Assembly: GCF_000215705.1 (NCBI RefSeq)
Contig: NC_015677.1
Span: forward strand, 1,872,001-1,936,000
DNA from: Ramlibacter tataouinensis TTB310
GTDB lineage: Bacteria; Pseudomonadota; Gammaproteobacteria; Burkholderiales; Burkholderiaceae_C
Reading direction: 5' to 3'
DNA length: 64,000 nt
Shown here: one piece after another, positions 61,216 to 64,000 of the stretch
Layout: each line of letters begins with the position of its first letter
How positions within the stretch are numbered: position 1 is the first letter of the stretch
The notes under the pieces: model-generated
The model's database searches: none
The model's input: only the letters and a program-made list of their open reading frames with translations
Told to the model about the DNA's origin: nothing
Program-made: the position numbers and the translations under genes

Positions 61216-61730
61216 ACCTCCAGGCCAGCGACTTCGAGCTGTTCGGCCTGCCCGAGCGGTTCGCCCAGGACCGCCCGGCCATCGACGCGCGCTGGAAGGA
61301 ACTGCAGCGCGAAGCGCACCCCGACCGTTTCGCCGCCCAGGGCGCCGCCGCCCAGCGGGTGGCCATGCAATGGTCGGTGCGCATCAACGAGGCCTACCGG
61401 CGCCTGAAGGATCCCCTTCAGCGCGCCGCCTACCTGTGCGAGCTGCGCGGCGCACCCATCGAGGCGGAGAGCAACACCGCCATGCCCGCGCAGTTCCTGA
61501 TGGAGCAGATGGAATGGCGGGAGGCGCTGGACGAGGCCGATGGCGAGGCCGAACTGCAGGCGCTGCAGCGGCAGCTGCGCAGTGCGCGCGAGCAGGTGCT
61601 GCAGGCCATAGCACGCGCCCTGGACCAGCAAGGCGATGCCCGGGCTGCAGCCCAGCAGGTCAGGGCGCTGATGTTCATCGAGCGCTTTGCCCATGACGTC
61701 GAAGCGCGCTTCGACCAGCTGGGACAATAG
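61212..61730 (+). CDS. hscB: Fe-S assembly co-chaperone HscB
   Basis: 172 aa J-protein. The N-terminal J domain has the HPD triad (H36-P37-D38, QREAHPDRF) and [21 protein letters not shown]. The C-terminal three-helix bundle binds IscU. It stimulates HscA ATPase. GTG start overlapping iscA (GTGA); 4 bases separate it from hscA. Confidence 0.94.
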   Translation: MNLQASDFELFGLPERFAQDRPAIDARWKELQREAHPDRFAAQGAAAQRVAMQWSVRINEAYRRLKDPLQRAAYLCELRGAPIEAESNTAMPAQFLMEQMEWREALDEADGEAELQALQRQLRSAREQVLQAIARALDQQGDARAAAQQVRALMFIERFAHDVEARFDQLGQ

Positions 61731-61734
61731 CGGG

Positions 61735-63593
<1,859 letters not shown>

Positions 63594-63594
<1 letters not shown>

Positions 63595-63932
63595 TGGCCG
63601 TCATCAAGATCCTGCCGCACCCCGAGTACTGCCCGCAGGGCGCGCGAGTCGAGGCGGCCGCCGGCACGTCCATCTGCGAGGCCCTGCTGGACAACGACAT
63701 CAGGATCGAGCATGCCTGCGACATGAGCTGCGCCTGCACCACCTGCCACGTCATCGTGCGCGAGGGCTTCAACTCGCTGGGCGAGATGGACGAGAGCGAG
63801 GAGGACCTGCTGGACCGCGCCTGGGGCCTGGAGCCGAACTCCCGCCTGTCCTGCCAGGCCATCGTCGCGCAGCAGGACCTGACGGTGGAGATCCCGCGCT
63901 ACTCCATCAACCACGCCAAGGAAAACCACTGA
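63594..63932 (+). CDS. fdx: ISC-system [2Fe-2S] ferredoxin
   Basis: 112 aa. Ligands C42, C48, C51 (CDMSCACTTCHVI) and C87 (RLSCQAI). It supplies electrons for cluster assembly on IscU. GTG start overlapping the hscA stop by one base, last gene of the isc operon in the window. An iscX is not seen in the remaining 68 bases. Confidence 0.96.
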
Positions 63933-63950
63933 GCGCGGCTGCGCCGGCAT

Positions 63951-64000
63951 TCAGCCGCCGTACCGTCTGCCCGCTTCCAGCAGCTCGGGCGTGCCTATCA
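63951..64000 (-). CDS. Possible C-terminal end of a minus-strand gene (partial)
   Basis: A TGA at 63951-63953 on the minus strand closes an open frame running off the window, ending IGTPELLEAGRRYGG. This fragment is too short to identify. Convergent placement 19 bases after fdx is plausible for a real gene end. Confidence 0.3.
   Translation of the reverse strand, partial: IGTPELLEAGRRYGG

Overview
The window is high-GC DNA (roughly 68-70% by eye) with strong third-position GC bias, densely packed genes and many 1-4 nt start/stop overlaps. Gene content and order point to Burkholderiales, most likely Comamonadaceae (Ramlibacter/Variovorax-like). Pointers are rpmI-rplT-pheST-ihfA followed by a MerR gene and tRNA-Pro, a class I phaC-phaA-phaB locus, an isc operon, TctC/Bug and TRAP binding proteins, and CoA-dependent aromatic catabolism. 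It looks chromosomal. I see no transposase, integrase, phage gene, CRISPR array or rRNA. No gene-free stretch exceeds 300 bases; the longest, about 260 bases, lies between uvrB and iscR.

Layout. 1-5.4 kb: translation and DNA-architecture genes (rpmI, rplT, pheS, pheT, ihfA, merR-type, tRNA-Pro). 5.4-9.4 kb: a signalling cassette (class III nucleotide cyclase-FHA, T6SS-type FHA protein, Ser/Thr kinase). 9.4-18 kb: a minus-strand 3-hydroxybenzoate/gentisate catabolic run ending in a TRAP transporter, with a divergent MarR regulator. 18-22.8 kb: an OmpA-like lipoprotein, then a minus-strand Rieske oxygenase / glutamine-synthetase-like / ferredoxin operon with a divergent GntR regulator. 22.8-27.9 kb: AzlCD, a double winged-helix regulator with a beta-propeller protein, a GFA protein, a zeta-class GST isomerase and PgeF. 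28-33 kb: polyhydroxybutyrate synthesis (phaC, phaA, phaB), a small orphan and dusA.

33.3-40.3 kb: a 2-aminobenzoyl-CoA-type (or salicylyl-CoA) degradation operon: a fused monooxygenase/old-yellow-enzyme protein, enoyl-CoA hydratase, two acyl-CoA dehydrogenases and a RidA-type deaminase, followed by a TctC binding protein. 40.3-41.1 kb: a FitAB/VapBC toxin-antitoxin pair with a twin-palindrome operator. 41.1-50.9 kb: propionyl-CoA/methylmalonyl-CoA metabolism (GntR, methylmalonyl-CoA mutase, MeaB, carboxyltransferase, a YdcF membrane protein, biotin carboxylase, VOC epimerase-like protein) and a PLP sulfo-lyase/desulfhydrase. 50.9-56.2 kb: a LysR/ArgC divergent pair, an orphan RnfB coupled to an intracellular PHB depolymerase, and an aromatic/aspartate aminotransferase. 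56.3-64 kb: uvrB and the full isc operon (iscR, iscS, iscU, iscA, hscB, hscA, fdx).

How it fits together. The aromatic pathways feed central metabolism as pyruvate/fumarate and acyl-CoAs. PHB genes store and remobilise acetyl-CoA. The methylmalonyl-CoA operon handles propionyl-CoA. The best candidates for something undescribed are the Rieske/GS-like/ferredoxin operon, the cyclase-FHA/T6SS-FHA/kinase cassette, and tandem IclR-type boxes in front of the TRAP genes. All functional assignments come from reading motifs and family knowledge; no database search was run.
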